A stretch of DNA of 64,000 nucleotides from Mesorhizobium sp. M1D.F.Ca.ET.043.01.1.1 (lineage in GTDB: Bacteria > Pseudomonadota > Alphaproteobacteria > Rhizobiales > Rhizobiaceae): the NCBI RefSeq assembly GCF_003952385.1, contig NZ_CP034444.1, positions 930,001 through 994,000 of the forward strand, read 5' to 3'. Both the position numbers and the translations under genes were made by a program. Below, in pieces: positions 1 to 8,605 of this stretch (position 1 is the stretch's first letter; every line of letters begins with the position of its first letter). Under the pieces are notes generated by a model, which saw only the letters and a list, made by a program, of their open reading frames with translations, was not told the origin of the DNA and searched no databases.

Positions 1-371
1 AGCGCCGGGTCGTCGACATATCAGGCGATGGCCCGAACAATGCCGGCCTGCCGGTCGAACCGATACGCGACATGCTGACAAGCTCGGGAATCACCATCAA
101 CGGCCTGCCGGTATCGCTTCCGCATAGTGGCTCCAACGGCTTTCAATCCTTTGGCCGACGATATCTTTCCTTGTACTATGAGCGTTGCGTCATCGGCGGG
201 CTGGACGCATTTGTGATCGGAATCGACGATCTCGCCATGTTCGAGGTGGCGATCCGGCGAAAGCTGCTTCTAGAAATCGCCGGCCTGCCCTCACGACCCA
301 GTCTCGCTTCCTACACAACACCGGGCTCCCCCGCATTCGACTGTTCGATGCCTGGAACTGCCCCGCGCTAG
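1..371 (+). CDS. DUF1194 domain protein, C-terminal part
   Basis: The reading frame is open from base 3 and ends at TAG 369-371; the start lies before the window. The visible part begins RRVVDISGDGPNNAG and continues with GITINGLP and YYERCVIGG, which I recognise as the conserved end of the DUF1194 family. These are von Willebrand factor A-like, usually exported proteins of rhizobia. The DxSGDG stretch fits a Rossmann-type VWA core. A conserved-looking segment runs to about codon 90; the last 20 residues are low-quality and may be a variable tail. The biochemical role of the family is unknown. Confidence 0.75.
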   Translation, partial: RRVVDISGDGPNNAGLPVEPIRDMLTSSGITINGLPVSLPHSGSNGFQSFGRRYLSLYYERCVIGGLDAFVIGIDDLAMFEVAIRRKLLLEIAGLPSRPSLASYTTPGSPAFDCSMPGTAPR

Positions 372-430
372 CTGATGATGGCGACACGCTCTGCGGTGAG
401 AAAACCCGCCGCCCTCACGGCGGGCTGACT

Positions 431-697
431 TTATTTCGGTTGACGCTCTTTCACATTCGCGTTGAGGTTGGCTGCATCCGTGTCGGTGGCCGGCGTCTTC
501 GTCTCTTCGCCGGTGAACGGACTGCCCTGCCCAGGCGCAAGATCGCCGCTGTGGCCGGCCTTGTTGGTCTGGTAGGGCTGACTGTCGAGGCTGAGGCCAT
601 GCTGTGTGGCATTGAACAGGTGATCGTCCGCCTTCGCAATGCCGGCGAAGGCGAGGAGCGACGCACCAGTGGCAAGGATGAGCGCGTGCTTTTTCAT
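431..697 (-). CDS. small exported protein of unknown function
   Basis: This 88-residue protein starts MKKHALILATGASLLAFAG and has a signal peptide likely cut after the AKA near residue 22. The rest is short, polar and rich in Asp, Thr, Asn and Gln (HLFNATQHGLSLDSQPYQ and a tail of alternating Thr, Asp and Ala), with no cysteine or membrane segment. I chose ATG 697 because an AAGGAGACC ribosome site lies just upstream. An in-frame extension to 865 has no signal peptide at its N-terminus. The product is probably periplasmic; I do not recognise the family. Confidence 0.65.
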   Translation of the reverse strand: MKKHALILATGASLLAFAGIAKADDHLFNATQHGLSLDSQPYQTNKAGHSGDLAPGQGSPFTGEETKTPATDTDAANLNANVKERQPK

Positions 698-926
698 GTC
701 TGGTCTCCTTTTGAGTGGCCAGATCGAGCCGCGCATTCGGTCTGGCGGCTTCAGTGAAGGGATGTTTTTGGAAACAGCCCTTTTGCCTGCCCGCCTTACT
801 GAAAAGGTAACGCCTCGGGCGCCCGGATTATTCCGGCAGTCGTGGGATATTGTCGTGGCGTGCAAGGAAAGACCCAGCTTGCGATCCTTCGCGCCGCCCC
901 GGCGTGTAGCACCCTTTGTCGAGACC

Positions 927-1694
927 TCAGCTCGCGGCGTTGAAGCGCAGGATCACGCGGTCGTCCTTGTCGGCGATGACGAGCTTGCCGGCGTCGACAT
1001 GGTATGACGCAGCCTTGCCGAGCGCGTCGAACAGCGCCTTCTCCTGCGCCATCACATCCGGCGCGCAGGCCATCTTGGTCGAGCCGATGTTGCTGATTTC
1101 GATCTTCTCGCCGTCGACCTTGGCGTTGGCGAAGTAGCTGTTGCACGGGCCCTTGCCGCCGGCCTTTCCGGCTTCGCTGACGCGGAACGTCGCCTGCGGG
1201 TCGGCAATCACACCGACGCCGTCGATATATTCTATGAGCCAGCTCTGGCCATAGAGCGCCGCGGCATCCGGCTCGGTGGCGGGCGCCACCATCTTCATCA
1301 CGACGGTCTGCGGCTTACCGTCCAGCGGATCGACCCGGTGGCGGGTGTCGGTGACGAACAGCAGCCGGCCTTCGACGGTGATGCGGGCCTGCAGCGCATA
1401 GGTCCTGCCGGGCTTGACCGCCGTGGGATCGAAGCCGAACTCGAACTTGGTCGGCAGCTGGCCGGCCGGCACGATCTTGCGGTGAACGATGATCGTCGCC
1501 GGCGCATCGGCAAGCGACACGTCGGCGAGCTCGACCGAAAGCTCGGCATCGGGCGGCAGCGCGATGCGCTCGCGATAGGTCACCTCGCCCGTCAATGTCT
1601 TCTCCGCGGCGCCGGAGATTTCCGGCACGGCGAGCACGCCGACGACCAGCGGCACCAGGCCGAAGATGAAGAACTCCGCGATCCTGTCCAGCAT
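927..1694 (-). CDS. exported YbaY-META two-domain protein
   Basis: The 255-residue product has an N-terminal hydrophobic segment (about residues 8-25), so it is exported or membrane-anchored. Residues about 33-125 match the YbaY/YscW-type lipoprotein fold (LTGEVTYRERIALPPDAEL, then a conserved PxxFEFGFD segment). Residues about 145-255 match the META/HslJ domain (GPCNSYFA, STKMACAP, and the ending DRVILRF). In the family these domains occur in envelope and heat-shock-linked proteins, but no enzyme activity is known. ATG 1694 has a GCGGAG site; TTG 1709 in the same frame is a weaker alternative. Confidence 0.8.
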   Translation of the reverse strand: MLDRIAEFFIFGLVPLVVGVLAVPEISGAAEKTLTGEVTYRERIALPPDAELSVELADVSLADAPATIIVHRKIVPAGQLPTKFEFGFDPTAVKPGRTYALQARITVEGRLLFVTDTRHRVDPLDGKPQTVVMKMVAPATEPDAAALYGQSWLIEYIDGVGVIADPQATFRVSEAGKAGGKGPCNSYFANAKVDGEKIEISNIGSTKMACAPDVMAQEKALFDALGKAASYHVDAGKLVIADKDDRVILRFNAAS

Positions 1695-1776
1695 GACCCT
1701 GCTCCGCAAAGCAAATCAAACCGATTGCAGGTTCAGGAAGGATTGCGGTCAATCAATGGCCGCAGCCAGCAGTGGA

Positions 1777-1986
1777 TCAATTTGAATTTTGTGGGCCATA
1801 TAAGATCTGCGTGCCGTCCTCGCATAGAGGACAATGAACCCAGCGCTCGAACCTGCCTTCGTCGCCAAAAGGTACATCATGTACGACGAGAGTCGCTGTC
1901 TGGCAGGACGGGCAGAGCACGAGTTTGCGTGGCGCCTTATCGAGCGCAGATGCTACGGACAGCCATTTGCTGGATTTCGAAGACAT
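1777..1986 (-). CDS. small zinc-ribbon-like protein
   Basis: This 69-residue protein has two paired-cysteine knuckles, CPSC near residue 25 and HCPLC near residue 51. The spacing suggests a four-cysteine zinc ribbon. An AGAGGC ribosome site precedes ATG 1986. The N-terminus is basic (SSKSSKW, DKAPRK). There is no signal peptide, so it is probably cytoplasmic. It lies downstream of moaE on the same strand, about 60 bases away, and may be read through from that operon. The zinc ribbon is inferred from cysteine spacing only. Confidence 0.6.
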   Translation of the reverse strand: MSSKSSKWLSVASALDKAPRKLVLCPSCQTATLVVHDVPFGDEGRFERWVHCPLCEDGTQILYGPQNSN

Positions 1987-2046
1987 TCGGCTGCCTCTGA
2001 GGCCGTGCGCGGTCGACTTTGGGCTTCCCGGTACCTCGCCCGAAGT

Positions 2047-2526
2047 TTATCCATCCGATTTTTTCCAGCGGCCGGCGGCCTCGTCGTCGGCCTCCTTGGC
2101 CTCGACCCAGCCGCCCTCGGAGCCATCGGCGCGGTGCTCCTTCTTCCAGAATGGTGCGCGCGACTTCAGGTAGTCCATCAGGAAATTCGCCGCCTCGAAG
2201 GCCGCCCGGCGGTGGGCGGAGGCTGCAACGACCAACACGATGTTCTCGCCTGGCGCGATCTTGCCGTGGCGGTGGATGACGGTGAGCCCCTGCAGCGGCC
2301 AGCACTCGATGGCTTCTGCGGCGATGCGGCCGATCTCGGCCTCGGCCATGCCGGGATAGTGCTCAAGCTCAAGCGCCGCAAGCGCGCCCCGCTCGTCGCG
2401 GCACAGCCCCGAGAAGGTGACCACGGCGCCGATGTCGGCGCGGCCCCTCGTCAAGGCGGCGATCTCGGCGGCAATGTCGAAATCCTCGCGCTGGACGCGG
2501 ATGGCCGGCACGACGGCGCTCGCCAT
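2047..2526 (-). CDS. moaE: molybdopterin synthase catalytic subunit MoaE
   Basis: MoaE is the large subunit of molybdopterin synthase. It transfers sulfur from the MoaD thiocarboxylate to cyclic pyranopterin monophosphate in molybdenum-cofactor synthesis in the cytoplasm. The 159-residue length is normal. Family motifs visible are VTFSGLCRD, LELEHYPGMAE, IHRHGKI and VVAASAHRRAAF, followed by KSRAPFWKKE with the conserved catalytic lysines. It begins one base after the moaD stop, so the two are cotranscribed and probably translated in equal amounts. The C-terminal tail (ADDEAAGRWKKSDG) is charged and likely disordered. Confidence 0.95.
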   Translation of the reverse strand: MASAVVPAIRVQREDFDIAAEIAALTRGRADIGAVVTFSGLCRDERGALAALELEHYPGMAEAEIGRIAAEAIECWPLQGLTVIHRHGKIAPGENIVLVVAASAHRRAAFEAANFLMDYLKSRAPFWKKEHRADGSEGGWVEAKEADDEAAGRWKKSDG

Positions 2527-2527
2527 C

Positions 2528-2785
2528 TCAGCCCCCGGTCATCGGCGGAAACAGCGCGATCTCGCGCGCGCCCGCGATTTTCTCGCGGTGGCCGACATGT
2601 TCCTGGTTGATGGCGACGCGGATGACGTCCGGATATTGCAGCGCGTTTTCGTATTCCTCGCCGCGCGACTTCAGCCAGCGCAAAAGGTCGGCTACCGTCT
2701 CGATGCCGGCCGGCAGCTCGACATGCTCTTCCGGCTTGCCGATCCGCTCGCGCACCCAGGCGAAATAGATAAGTTTCGTTGACAT
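2528..2785 (-). CDS. moaD: molybdopterin synthase sulfur carrier MoaD
   Basis: MoaD is the 85-residue ubiquitin-like sulfur carrier of molybdopterin synthase. It ends in the diagnostic PPMTGG, whose last glycine becomes the thiocarboxylate. The start MSTKLIYFAWVRERIG is typical of the family. It sits between pgsA, whose stop is one base upstream, and moaE, giving the tight order pgsA-moaD-moaE. An adenylating partner (MoeB type) is not in the window. Confidence 0.95.
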   Translation of the reverse strand: MSTKLIYFAWVRERIGKPEEHVELPAGIETVADLLRWLKSRGEEYENALQYPDVIRVAINQEHVGHREKIAGAREIALFPPMTGG

Positions 2786-2786
2786 C

Positions 2787-3383
2787 TCACTCGTCCATGA
2801 TGTGCTTCAGACCGGCGCGGAAATAGTCGTAGCCGGTGTAGAGGGTCACGAGCGCCGCGATCCACAACAGCACCAGGCCGATCTGGGTGGTCAGCGGGAA
2901 GATCTTGTCGCCGGCCGGGCCGACGAGCAGGAAGGCGATGGCGACCATCTGGATGGTGGTCTTCCACTTGGCGAGCTGCGTCACCGGCACCGACACTTTC
3001 AGCGCCGCCAGATATTCGCGCAGGCCCGAAACCAGGATCTCGCGGCACAGGATGATGATCGCCGCCCAGAGCGACCAGCCGGCAATGCCGGCATGCCGGT
3101 CGGTGTCGGCGGCGAGCAGGAGCAGACAGGTGGCGACCAGAAGCTTGTCGGCGATCGGGTCGAGCATCTTGCCGATGTTGGACGTCTGCTGCCAGGCGCG
3201 CGCGAAGTAACCGTCGAAATAGTCGGTGATGGAGGCGAGCAGGAAGATCGCCAGTGCCGACCAGCGGGCGAAGTCGGACGACTTCAGATGGCCTTCGAGG
3301 AAAAAGCACAGCACCACCAGCGGCACCGCTACGATGCGGGCGTAGGTGAGGATATTCGGCAGGTTGAAAGCGCGCTGGGCCAT
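2787..3383 (-). CDS. pgsA: CDP-diacylglycerol-glycerol-3-phosphate phosphatidyltransferase
   Basis: PgsA makes phosphatidylglycerol phosphate from CDP-diacylglycerol and glycerol-3-phosphate in the inner membrane, the committed step to phosphatidylglycerol and cardiolipin. The CDP-alcohol phosphotransferase signature is complete: DYFDGYFAR, then a glycine and two aspartates in NIGKMLDPIADK. Several hydrophobic helices follow. I prefer ATG 3383 (MAQRAFNLPN, 198 residues), which matches the usual family start; TTG 3431 would add 16 polar residues and has no clear ribosome site. The gene is followed directly by moaD. Confidence 0.93.
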   Translation of the reverse strand: MAQRAFNLPNILTYARIVAVPLVVLCFFLEGHLKSSDFARWSALAIFLLASITDYFDGYFARAWQQTSNIGKMLDPIADKLLVATCLLLLAADTDRHAGIAGWSLWAAIIILCREILVSGLREYLAALKVSVPVTQLAKWKTTIQMVAIAFLLVGPAGDKIFPLTTQIGLVLLWIAALVTLYTGYDYFRAGLKHIMDE

Positions 3384-3488
3384 GTCTGATCGGGAACTCT
3401 TCTCCGCCTGCGTACTCAAATCAGAAGCCAATGTGGCGGGTCAACAGGCGAGATTCGATTGGTCGCCTGAAAATTGGCGCAAGAATGG

Positions 3489-5585
3489 TCAGCTGTCATG
3501 GAAATGGTTGTAGACCAGCTTCGCCACATGCTCGGAAATGCCGTCGACCTTGACCAGGTCCTCGACCGCGGCGCGGCTGACCGCCTTGGCTGTGCCGAAA
3601 GCAAGCAGCAGCGCCCGCTTGCGGCCGGGACCGATGCCGGCGATCTCGTCGAGCGGGCTTTTCACCATCTCCTTCTTGCGCCGCGCCCGGTGCGAGCCGA
3701 TGGCGAAGCGGTGCACCTCGTCGCGCAGGCGCTGGACGAAATAGAGCACCGGATCGCGCACCGGCAGCATGAAAGAATCCCGGCCCTTGACGAAGAAGCG
3801 CTCGCGCCCGGCGTCGCGGTCCGGTCCCTTGGCGATGCCGATGGCCACGACGCGATCCTCGATGCCGAGATCGGACAGGATCTTGCGCACCGCCGTCATC
3901 TGGCCCTGGCCGCCGTCGATCAGGATGACGTCGGGCCAGGCCGGGAAGCTGCCGTTTCCCTCGACGAGATCCTCGGCCGCATCGTCCTCGGCTTCCGGGC
4001 CCGCCCCGCCTGAAGACTTGGCATCGCCGTGCTCCCTGAGCAGCCGCGAGAAGCGCCGCTCCATCACCTCGCGCATCATGCCGAAATCGTCGCCCGGCGT
4101 GATCTCGGTCGAGCGGATGTTGAATTTCCGGTACTGGTTCTTCACGAAACCTTCCGGCCCGGCGACGACCATCGCGCCGACCGCATTTGTGCCCATGATG
4201 TGCGAGTTGTCGTAGACCTCGATGCGCACGGGCTGCTTTGCGAGGCCGAAGGTCTCGGCAAAACCTTGCAGCAGCCGCGCCTGGGTGGAGGTTTCCGCCA
4301 GCCTGCGGCCGAGCGCCTCGCGCGCGTTCTGCAGCGCGTGGTCGGTCAGATCCTTCTTCTCGCCGCGCTGCGGCACCGAGATCGCTATCCTGCGGCCGGC
4401 GCGGGTGGAGAGCGCCTCGGCGAGCAGCTCCTGCTCCTGTACCGCGTGGGAAAGGAGGAGCGTCCGCGCGGGCAATTTGTCGTCGTAGAACTGCGCCAGG
4501 AACGAGCCCAGCACCTCGGCCGGCTCGAGCGCCGGATCGGCCTTGGGGAAATAGGCGCGGTTGCCCCAGTTCTGGCCGGTGCGGAAGAAAAACACCTGGA
4601 TGCAGGTCTGGCCGCCTTCCTGGTGGATGGCGAAGACGTCCGCCTCCTCGACCGTTTGCGGGTTGATGCCCTGATGCGCCTGCACATGCGAGAGCGCCGC
4701 GAGGCGGTCGCGATAGATGGCGGCGCGCTCGAAATCGAGCTCTTGCGAGGCCTGCTGCATGGCGGCCGAGATCTCGGTCTTCACCTTCTGGCTGCGGCCG
4801 GAGAGAAAGTCCTTCGCCTCGGCAACCAGCTCGCCATAGCCCTGATGCGAAATCTCGCCGGTGCAAGGTCCGGCGCAGCGCTTGATCTGGTAAAGCAGGC
4901 AGGGCCGCGTGCGGTTCTCGTAGAAGGAATCCGTGCAGCTTCGAAGCAGGAAGGCGCGCTGCAGCGAATTGATTGTGCGCCCGACCGCGCCGGCCGACGC
5001 GAAGGGGCCGAAATAGTCGCCCTTGCGCGAGCGCGCGCCGCGATGCTTGTAGATGCCGGGCGAGACGTGGTCGCCGGTGAGCAGGATGTAGGGGAACGAC
5101 TTGTCGTCCCGCATCAGCACGTTGAAGCGGGGCCGCAGACGCTTGATGAGGTTGGCCTCGAGCAGCAGCGCCTCGATCTCGGTGCGGGTGACGACGAACT
5201 CCATCGTCGCCGTCTCGCGCACCATGCGGCCGATGCGGGCGGTGTGGAAACGCCCCTGCGCGTAGTTGGTGACGCGCTTCTTCAGGCTGCGCGCCTTGCC
5301 GACATAGAGCACGTCGCCGGCGGCATTCATCATGCGGTAGACGCCCGGCTGATTGGGCAGCCGCTTGACGAAGGTCTGGATCACCTCGGCGCCGACCATG
5401 CCGTCGGCGTCGCCGGCATGCGGCGTCCAGTCTATCGCCGTGAAGGCGACATCGGGACCGGCGGGAACCGCCTCCGGCTCGACGATCTCCTCCGCCGCCT
5501 CGTCCTCGATATCGATCTCGGGGTCGACATCGGGGGGCAGATCGTCGGCGGCGCCGTTTCGCTTATGTTTTTGGGCAGGACTCAT
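3489..5585 (-). CDS. uvrC: UvrABC excinuclease subunit C
   Basis: UvrC makes both incisions around bulky DNA lesions in nucleotide-excision repair. The 698-residue product has the GIY-YIG nuclease (GVY and YVGKARS, residues about 81-100), a UVR motif around [13 protein letters not shown], the RNase-H-like second nuclease with [10 protein letters not shown] and ILIDGGQGQ, and a C-terminal helix-hairpin-helix region ([13 protein letters not shown]). Its ATG overlaps the stop of the upstream SDR gene (ATGA), which points to translational coupling. An acidic N-terminal extension of about 65 residues precedes the nuclease and is longer than in enterobacterial UvrC. The larger open frame upstream of 5585 is a shadow of the SDR gene. 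Confidence 0.96.
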   Translation of the reverse strand: MSPAQKHKRNGAADDLPPDVDPEIDIEDEAAEEIVEPEAVPAGPDVAFTAIDWTPHAGDADGMVGAEVIQTFVKRLPNQPGVYRMMNAAGDVLYVGKARSLKKRVTNYAQGRFHTARIGRMVRETATMEFVVTRTEIEALLLEANLIKRLRPRFNVLMRDDKSFPYILLTGDHVSPGIYKHRGARSRKGDYFGPFASAGAVGRTINSLQRAFLLRSCTDSFYENRTRPCLLYQIKRCAGPCTGEISHQGYGELVAEAKDFLSGRSQKVKTEISAAMQQASQELDFERAAIYRDRLAALSHVQAHQGINPQTVEEADVFAIHQEGGQTCIQVFFFRTGQNWGNRAYFPKADPALEPAEVLGSFLAQFYDDKLPARTLLLSHAVQEQELLAEALSTRAGRRIAISVPQRGEKKDLTDHALQNAREALGRRLAETSTQARLLQGFAETFGLAKQPVRIEVYDNSHIMGTNAVGAMVVAGPEGFVKNQYRKFNIRSTEITPGDDFGMMREVMERRFSRLLREHGDAKSSGGAGPEAEDDAAEDLVEGNGSFPAWPDVILIDGGQGQMTAVRKILSDLGIEDRVVAIGIAKGPDRDAGRERFFVKGRDSFMLPVRDPVLYFVQRLRDEVHRFAIGSHRARRKKEMVKSPLDEIAGIGPGRKRALLLAFGTAKAVSRAAVEDLVKVDGISEHVAKLVYNHFHDS

Positions 5586-6346
5586 TCCACCATGCCTGTC
5601 ACATCGGGCGTCTGCCATGCAAGATGCTGACCGCCGTCGAGCGCGATCATCTGGCCGGTGACGGAGCGCGCCTCCCAGAGGTAGCGGATGGTGGCGCCGA
5701 ATTCCGGCAATTGCGGACCGCGCTTCAGGATCAGGCCCTCGACCTGCTTGCCGAAATCGTCGTCGTCCTGGCGCTTGTTCTTGAGCGTCGGGCCAGGGCC
5801 GATGGCGTTGACGCGAATGCGCGGCCCCAGCGCCTGCGCCAGCATTTGCGTCTGCGTCCACAAGGCCGATTTCGACAGCGCATAGGAGAAATAGCGCGGC
5901 GTCGGCCGCCAGACACGCTGGTCGATGATGTTGACGATCAGGCCGTCGGCGCCTTCCGGCAAGGCGCGGGCAAAGTTCTGCGCCAAGAGCGCCGGCGCCT
6001 TCACATGGACGGCGAAGTGACGGTCCCAGGCCTGCCAGTCGAAATCCTCGACCCGGTCGTCGACGAACTGCGAGGCGTTGTTGACGAGCAGCGTGACCGG
6101 GCCGAGGGCAGCCTCGGAGCGGCCGACGAGATCGCCGACGGCGTCCATGTCGGTGAGGTCGGCCGCAACCACGGCGGCGCGGCCGCCCTCGCCCCTGATG
6201 CGGCCGGCCAAGGCCTCGGCTTCGTCGCCCGAACGGTTTGCGTGGATGGCGACGGCAAAACCGTGCGCGGCCAGATCCTCGACGATCGCCTTGCCGATCC
6301 TTTTCGCTCCGCCCGTCACCAGCGCCACGCCAGCGGCTTGTCTCAT
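5582..6346 (-). CDS. short-chain dehydrogenase, pteridine-reductase-like
   Basis: This 254-residue SDR has the cofactor loop TGGAKRIG. The arginine in the GxxxRxG form is typical of the FolM/PTR1 pteridine-reductase branch and implies NADPH preference. NNAS follows at about residue 90, and the catalytic Tyr and Lys lie in [11 protein letters not shown]. The C-terminus carries [14 protein letters not shown], usual for SDRs. ATG 6346 is preferred over TTG 6361 because of a TTGAGGA ribosome site. Its last four bases overlap uvrC, so the repair gene is coupled to it. A dihydromonapterin or dihydrofolate reductase role is plausible but not proven. Confidence 0.8.
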   Translation of the reverse strand: MRQAAGVALVTGGAKRIGKAIVEDLAAHGFAVAIHANRSGDEAEALAGRIRGEGGRAAVVAADLTDMDAVGDLVGRSEAALGPVTLLVNNASQFVDDRVEDFDWQAWDRHFAVHVKAPALLAQNFARALPEGADGLIVNIIDQRVWRPTPRYFSYALSKSALWTQTQMLAQALGPRIRVNAIGPGPTLKNKRQDDDDFGKQVEGLILKRGPQLPEFGATIRYLWEARSVTGQMIALDGGQHLAWQTPDVTGMVE

Positions 6347-6759
6347 GTTGTCAATCCTCAATCGGCTTCACGATTCCGGGAAGCCGGCACAATATGACGG
6401 AGCAAGGTGTTAAACACCATTTCCACCTGGGGCGGGAATGTGGCGAAGCGGCCGATACACGCTCTCGCCCGGCCCGGATTCGGGTCCGTCATAAATCTAT
6501 ATATGCTGCTGGACCCCTTGAACCAAGCGGTGTGCAGCGCAACATAATTAGCCTGCTGACATTCGCTGTTGCGAAGATGCAACGTCACCTTTCAGCCTCA
6601 TTGGTGCCGGGGAATGACCCAAGTTCAGGTTAGCTTCAGCCGCATTTCAGCACGACATTTGGAACCGTTGAACGCCAGACCCGTTTATCCCCCCGGACGG
6701 GCCGGGGCATTCATGAACATAAAAAGCCTCGTGTCTTGTGGCTTAAGGAGTAAACAACA
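6347..6759. other. intergenic region upstream of the omp25-like gene
   Basis: This 413-base stretch separates two divergent genes. It is less GC-rich than its flanks around 6490-6560 (TAAATCTATATATG) and probably holds both promoters, but I cannot assign clear -35/-10 pairs. A TAAGGAGTAAAC ribosome site precedes the ATG at 6760. A 76-codon frame on the minus strand (6358-6588) lacks a ribosome site and I do not call it a gene. Confidence 0.5.
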
Positions 6760-7416
6760 ATGCAAGCCAATCTCAAGTTTGCGCGGCCGCTGGCGGTTGC
6801 GCTCGGGCTCTTCGCCCTCGGCGGTACCGCCTATGCCGCAGACGTGGTCTCGGAAGAGCCGCCGGCCCCCGCGCCGGTCGCCGAACTCCCCGTCGCCTCG
6901 TGGGCCGGCCCCTATGCCGGTATCAGCCTCGGCTACGGCTTCAGCGGCCATGCCGATGCCCGCGACGCCGGCGTCAACGTGAAGACCAAGGGCTTCATCG
7001 GCGGCGTCTTCGGCGGCTACCAGTGGCAGCAGGAGAACTTCGTCTACGGTGCTGAAGCCGATCTCGGCTACAATGGCGTCAAGGGCGACAGCGCCGGCAT
7101 CAATGCCAAGGGCGGCCTCGAGGGCTCGCTGCGTGCCCGTCTCGGCTATTCGGTGACCCCGGAAATCCTGCTCTATGGCACCGGCGGTCTCGCCGCCAAG
7201 AACCAGAAGATCACGGACAGCGTCACCTCGACCGACGAGAGCAAGGCGATGCTGGGCTGGACCGCCGGCGTCGGCACCGACATCAAGATCACGGACAACG
7301 TGTTCGGCCGCGTCGAGTACCGCTACACCGACTACGGCGACAAGGATTTCGGCGCCCTCGGCAACGTCAAGTCGAAGGACAACCGCGTCACTTTCGGCGT
7401 CGGTATGAAGTTCTAA
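6760..7416 (+). CDS. Omp25/Omp31-like outer-membrane beta-barrel protein
   Basis: The 218-residue protein has a signal peptide (MQANLKFARPLAVALGLFAL, cleavage likely after AYA at residue 26) and a short proline-rich spacer. It then has an eight-stranded-barrel pattern of alternating aromatic and small residues: WAGPYAGISLGYGF, GGYQWQQENFVYGAEADLGY, VEYRYTDYGD. It ends in VGMKF with a terminal Phe, the usual sorting signal for barrel assembly. This is the hallmark of the rhizobial/Brucella Omp25-Omp31 surface-antigen family. It has its own upstream region and strong terminator, so it is monocistronic and probably highly expressed. Its exact role (envelope integrity, adhesion) cannot be told from sequence. 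Confidence 0.9.
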   Translation: MQANLKFARPLAVALGLFALGGTAYAADVVSEEPPAPAPVAELPVASWAGPYAGISLGYGFSGHADARDAGVNVKTKGFIGGVFGGYQWQQENFVYGAEADLGYNGVKGDSAGINAKGGLEGSLRARLGYSVTPEILLYGTGGLAAKNQKITDSVTSTDESKAMLGWTAGVGTDIKITDNVFGRVEYRYTDYGDKDFGALGNVKSKDNRVTFGVGMKF

Positions 7417-7440
7417 GTCGTCCAAGCCACGACACGAAAA

Positions 7441-7469
7441 AAGCCGGGCCTCGCGCCCGGCTTTTTTTG
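7441..7469 (+). terminator. rho-independent terminator of the omp gene
   Basis: A 9-bp stem pairs AAGCCGGGC (7441-7449) with GCCCGGCTT (7455-7463) over a five-base loop. It is followed by an uninterrupted T tract to 7469. It lies 24 bases after the omp stop. Confidence 0.9.
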
Positions 7470-7495
7470 TTGGCTGTGGACGGTGCTTCTGGAGC

Positions 7496-7924
7496 TCAAC
7501 ATGTCTCGACAGGCGGGTGAACCGACGGCTGTTGCTGGAAACCGTCATGGGCGGGAATCGACGGCAGCCGGTCCAGCCATTCCATCCGCGAGCGGATGAG
7601 GACCTGCGCATCGGGCCGGTAGTCCTCGGGGTTGGTCATGGTGGCGGCGTGAACGTGAATCTCGTGAGGCCATCTGTCGGAGCGGAAATAGAGCCTCGTG
7701 CCGCAGGACGGGCAGAAACCGCGAAAGGTGTTCGGACTGCTTTCATAGTGCCGGATGCCGCCGGCCCAGTTCAGTTGCTGTGGCTTCATGCCCAGGAATG
7801 CGGTGAAGGGAGAAGAGGTGGCGCGCTGGCAATCGGCACAGTAGCAGACCAGATTGCGTGTGATCTCCCCGGAATATGTCCAGGTGACCGCACCGCACAT
7901 GCAATGCCCCGCTAGAACTGCCAT
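7496..7924 (-). CDS. GFA family (CENP-V/GFA domain) zinc protein
   Basis: The 142-residue protein carries the glutathione-dependent-formaldehyde-activating fold. Zinc ligands are visible as C8 and C10 (HCMCGAV), C27, C29 and C32 (CYCADC) and C71 and C74 (CPSCGTRLYF). The family is named after Gfa, but most members have no proven formaldehyde activity. It is a single gene convergent with the omp gene. The C-terminal 25 residues (HDGFQQQPSVHPPVETC) are divergent and end in a lone cysteine. Confidence 0.88.
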   Translation of the reverse strand: MAVLAGHCMCGAVTWTYSGEITRNLVCYCADCQRATSSPFTAFLGMKPQQLNWAGGIRHYESSPNTFRGFCPSCGTRLYFRSDRWPHEIHVHAATMTNPEDYRPDAQVLIRSRMEWLDRLPSIPAHDGFQQQPSVHPPVETC

Positions 7925-8001
7925 GGCTCCCTCCCGTTGCCGAGCCGGTCCGACATCGGCCGATGCGGCACAAGATAGACTGCATAGAATGCGCGATCCC
8001 C

Positions 8002-8382
8002 TTACACGCGCTTCTTTGCGACCTCGGCGGACTTGTCTTTCGGCGGCAGTGTTTCGACGAAGGCCAGCGCGCGGTCGAGCCAGCCGGCGAGGTCGGCATT
8101 GGTGGCCGTGCCTTCCGGCGCGACATGGACATAGCCTTCCATCGAGCGCCCGCCCATTTCCATCGGCCGCGCATGGGGCTGCGCGGCGGCGGCCGCGTGC
8201 GCCTCCTTGCCGACACGCACCAAGAGCCCGCGCTTCGAGGTGCCGATCAGCATGTTGCCGTTGAGCATGAAGCAGGTGCCGCCGAACATCTTTTGTTCGG
8301 TGAAGGCGCGTTGACCGAGAAGCGCGCGCAGGCGCTCGACCATGGGGTCGACGGCGCTGATTTTGGTGACCGACTTCGCCAT
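8002..8382 (-). CDS. TfoX/Sxy N-terminal-domain protein
   Basis: A 126-residue protein with only the TfoX N-terminal domain (QKMFGGTCFMLNGNMLIG, then RPMEMGGRSMEGYVHV). In gammaproteobacteria the longer TfoX controls competence, but stand-alone N-domain proteins are common in rhizobia and have no known function. There is no helix-turn-helix or C-terminal domain here. The basic tail (DKSAEVAKKRV) is typical. It is separated from the GST gene by the repeat pair at 8402-8600. Confidence 0.85.
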   Translation of the reverse strand: MAKSVTKISAVDPMVERLRALLGQRAFTEQKMFGGTCFMLNGNMLIGTSKRGLLVRVGKEAHAAAAAQPHARPMEMGGRSMEGYVHVAPEGTATNADLAGWLDRALAFVETLPPKDKSAEVAKKRV

Positions 8383-8401
8383 GCTCAGCCCTCCGCGTTT
8401 T

Positions 8402-8600
8402 GCCCCTCCCTTCTCCCCTTGTGGGAGAAGGTGGCCGAGCGAAGCTCGGTCGGATGAGGGGTGTTGGACGGATCTCTACCTTGACGAGGTAGCGATCAAA
8501 ACCTTTCCACTTTTAACACGCCTCATTCTCTCCAGCACCCCTCATCCGTCTCGGCGCTATCGCGCCGATCCACCTTCTCCCACAAGGGGAGAAGGAGAGG
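8402..8600. repeat. pair of inverted copies of a rhizobial intergenic hairpin element
   Basis: The copies lie at 8402-8464 and 8536-8600 in opposite orientation. Each has a CCTTCTCCC...GGGAGAAGG stem and a GGATGAGGGGTG edge. Each also holds an inner hairpin: CCGAGC-GAA-GCTCGG in the first, CGGCGC...GCGCCG in the second. The inner stems differ in sequence but both pair. It occupies the gap between the TfoX-like and GST genes. It resembles RIME-type mosaic elements of rhizobia. Confidence 0.75.
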
Positions 8601-8605
8601 CGCCT

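Noticed and set aside
4029..5630. 533-codon plus-strand frame opposite uvrC
   Set aside because: It is antisense to a full-length uvrC with all motifs, has shadow-type composition (His/Leu/Arg/Ala) and no recognisable domain.
6358..6588. 76-codon minus-strand frame upstream of the SDR gene
   Set aside because: No ribosome site and no recognisable sequence; more likely promoter DNA.
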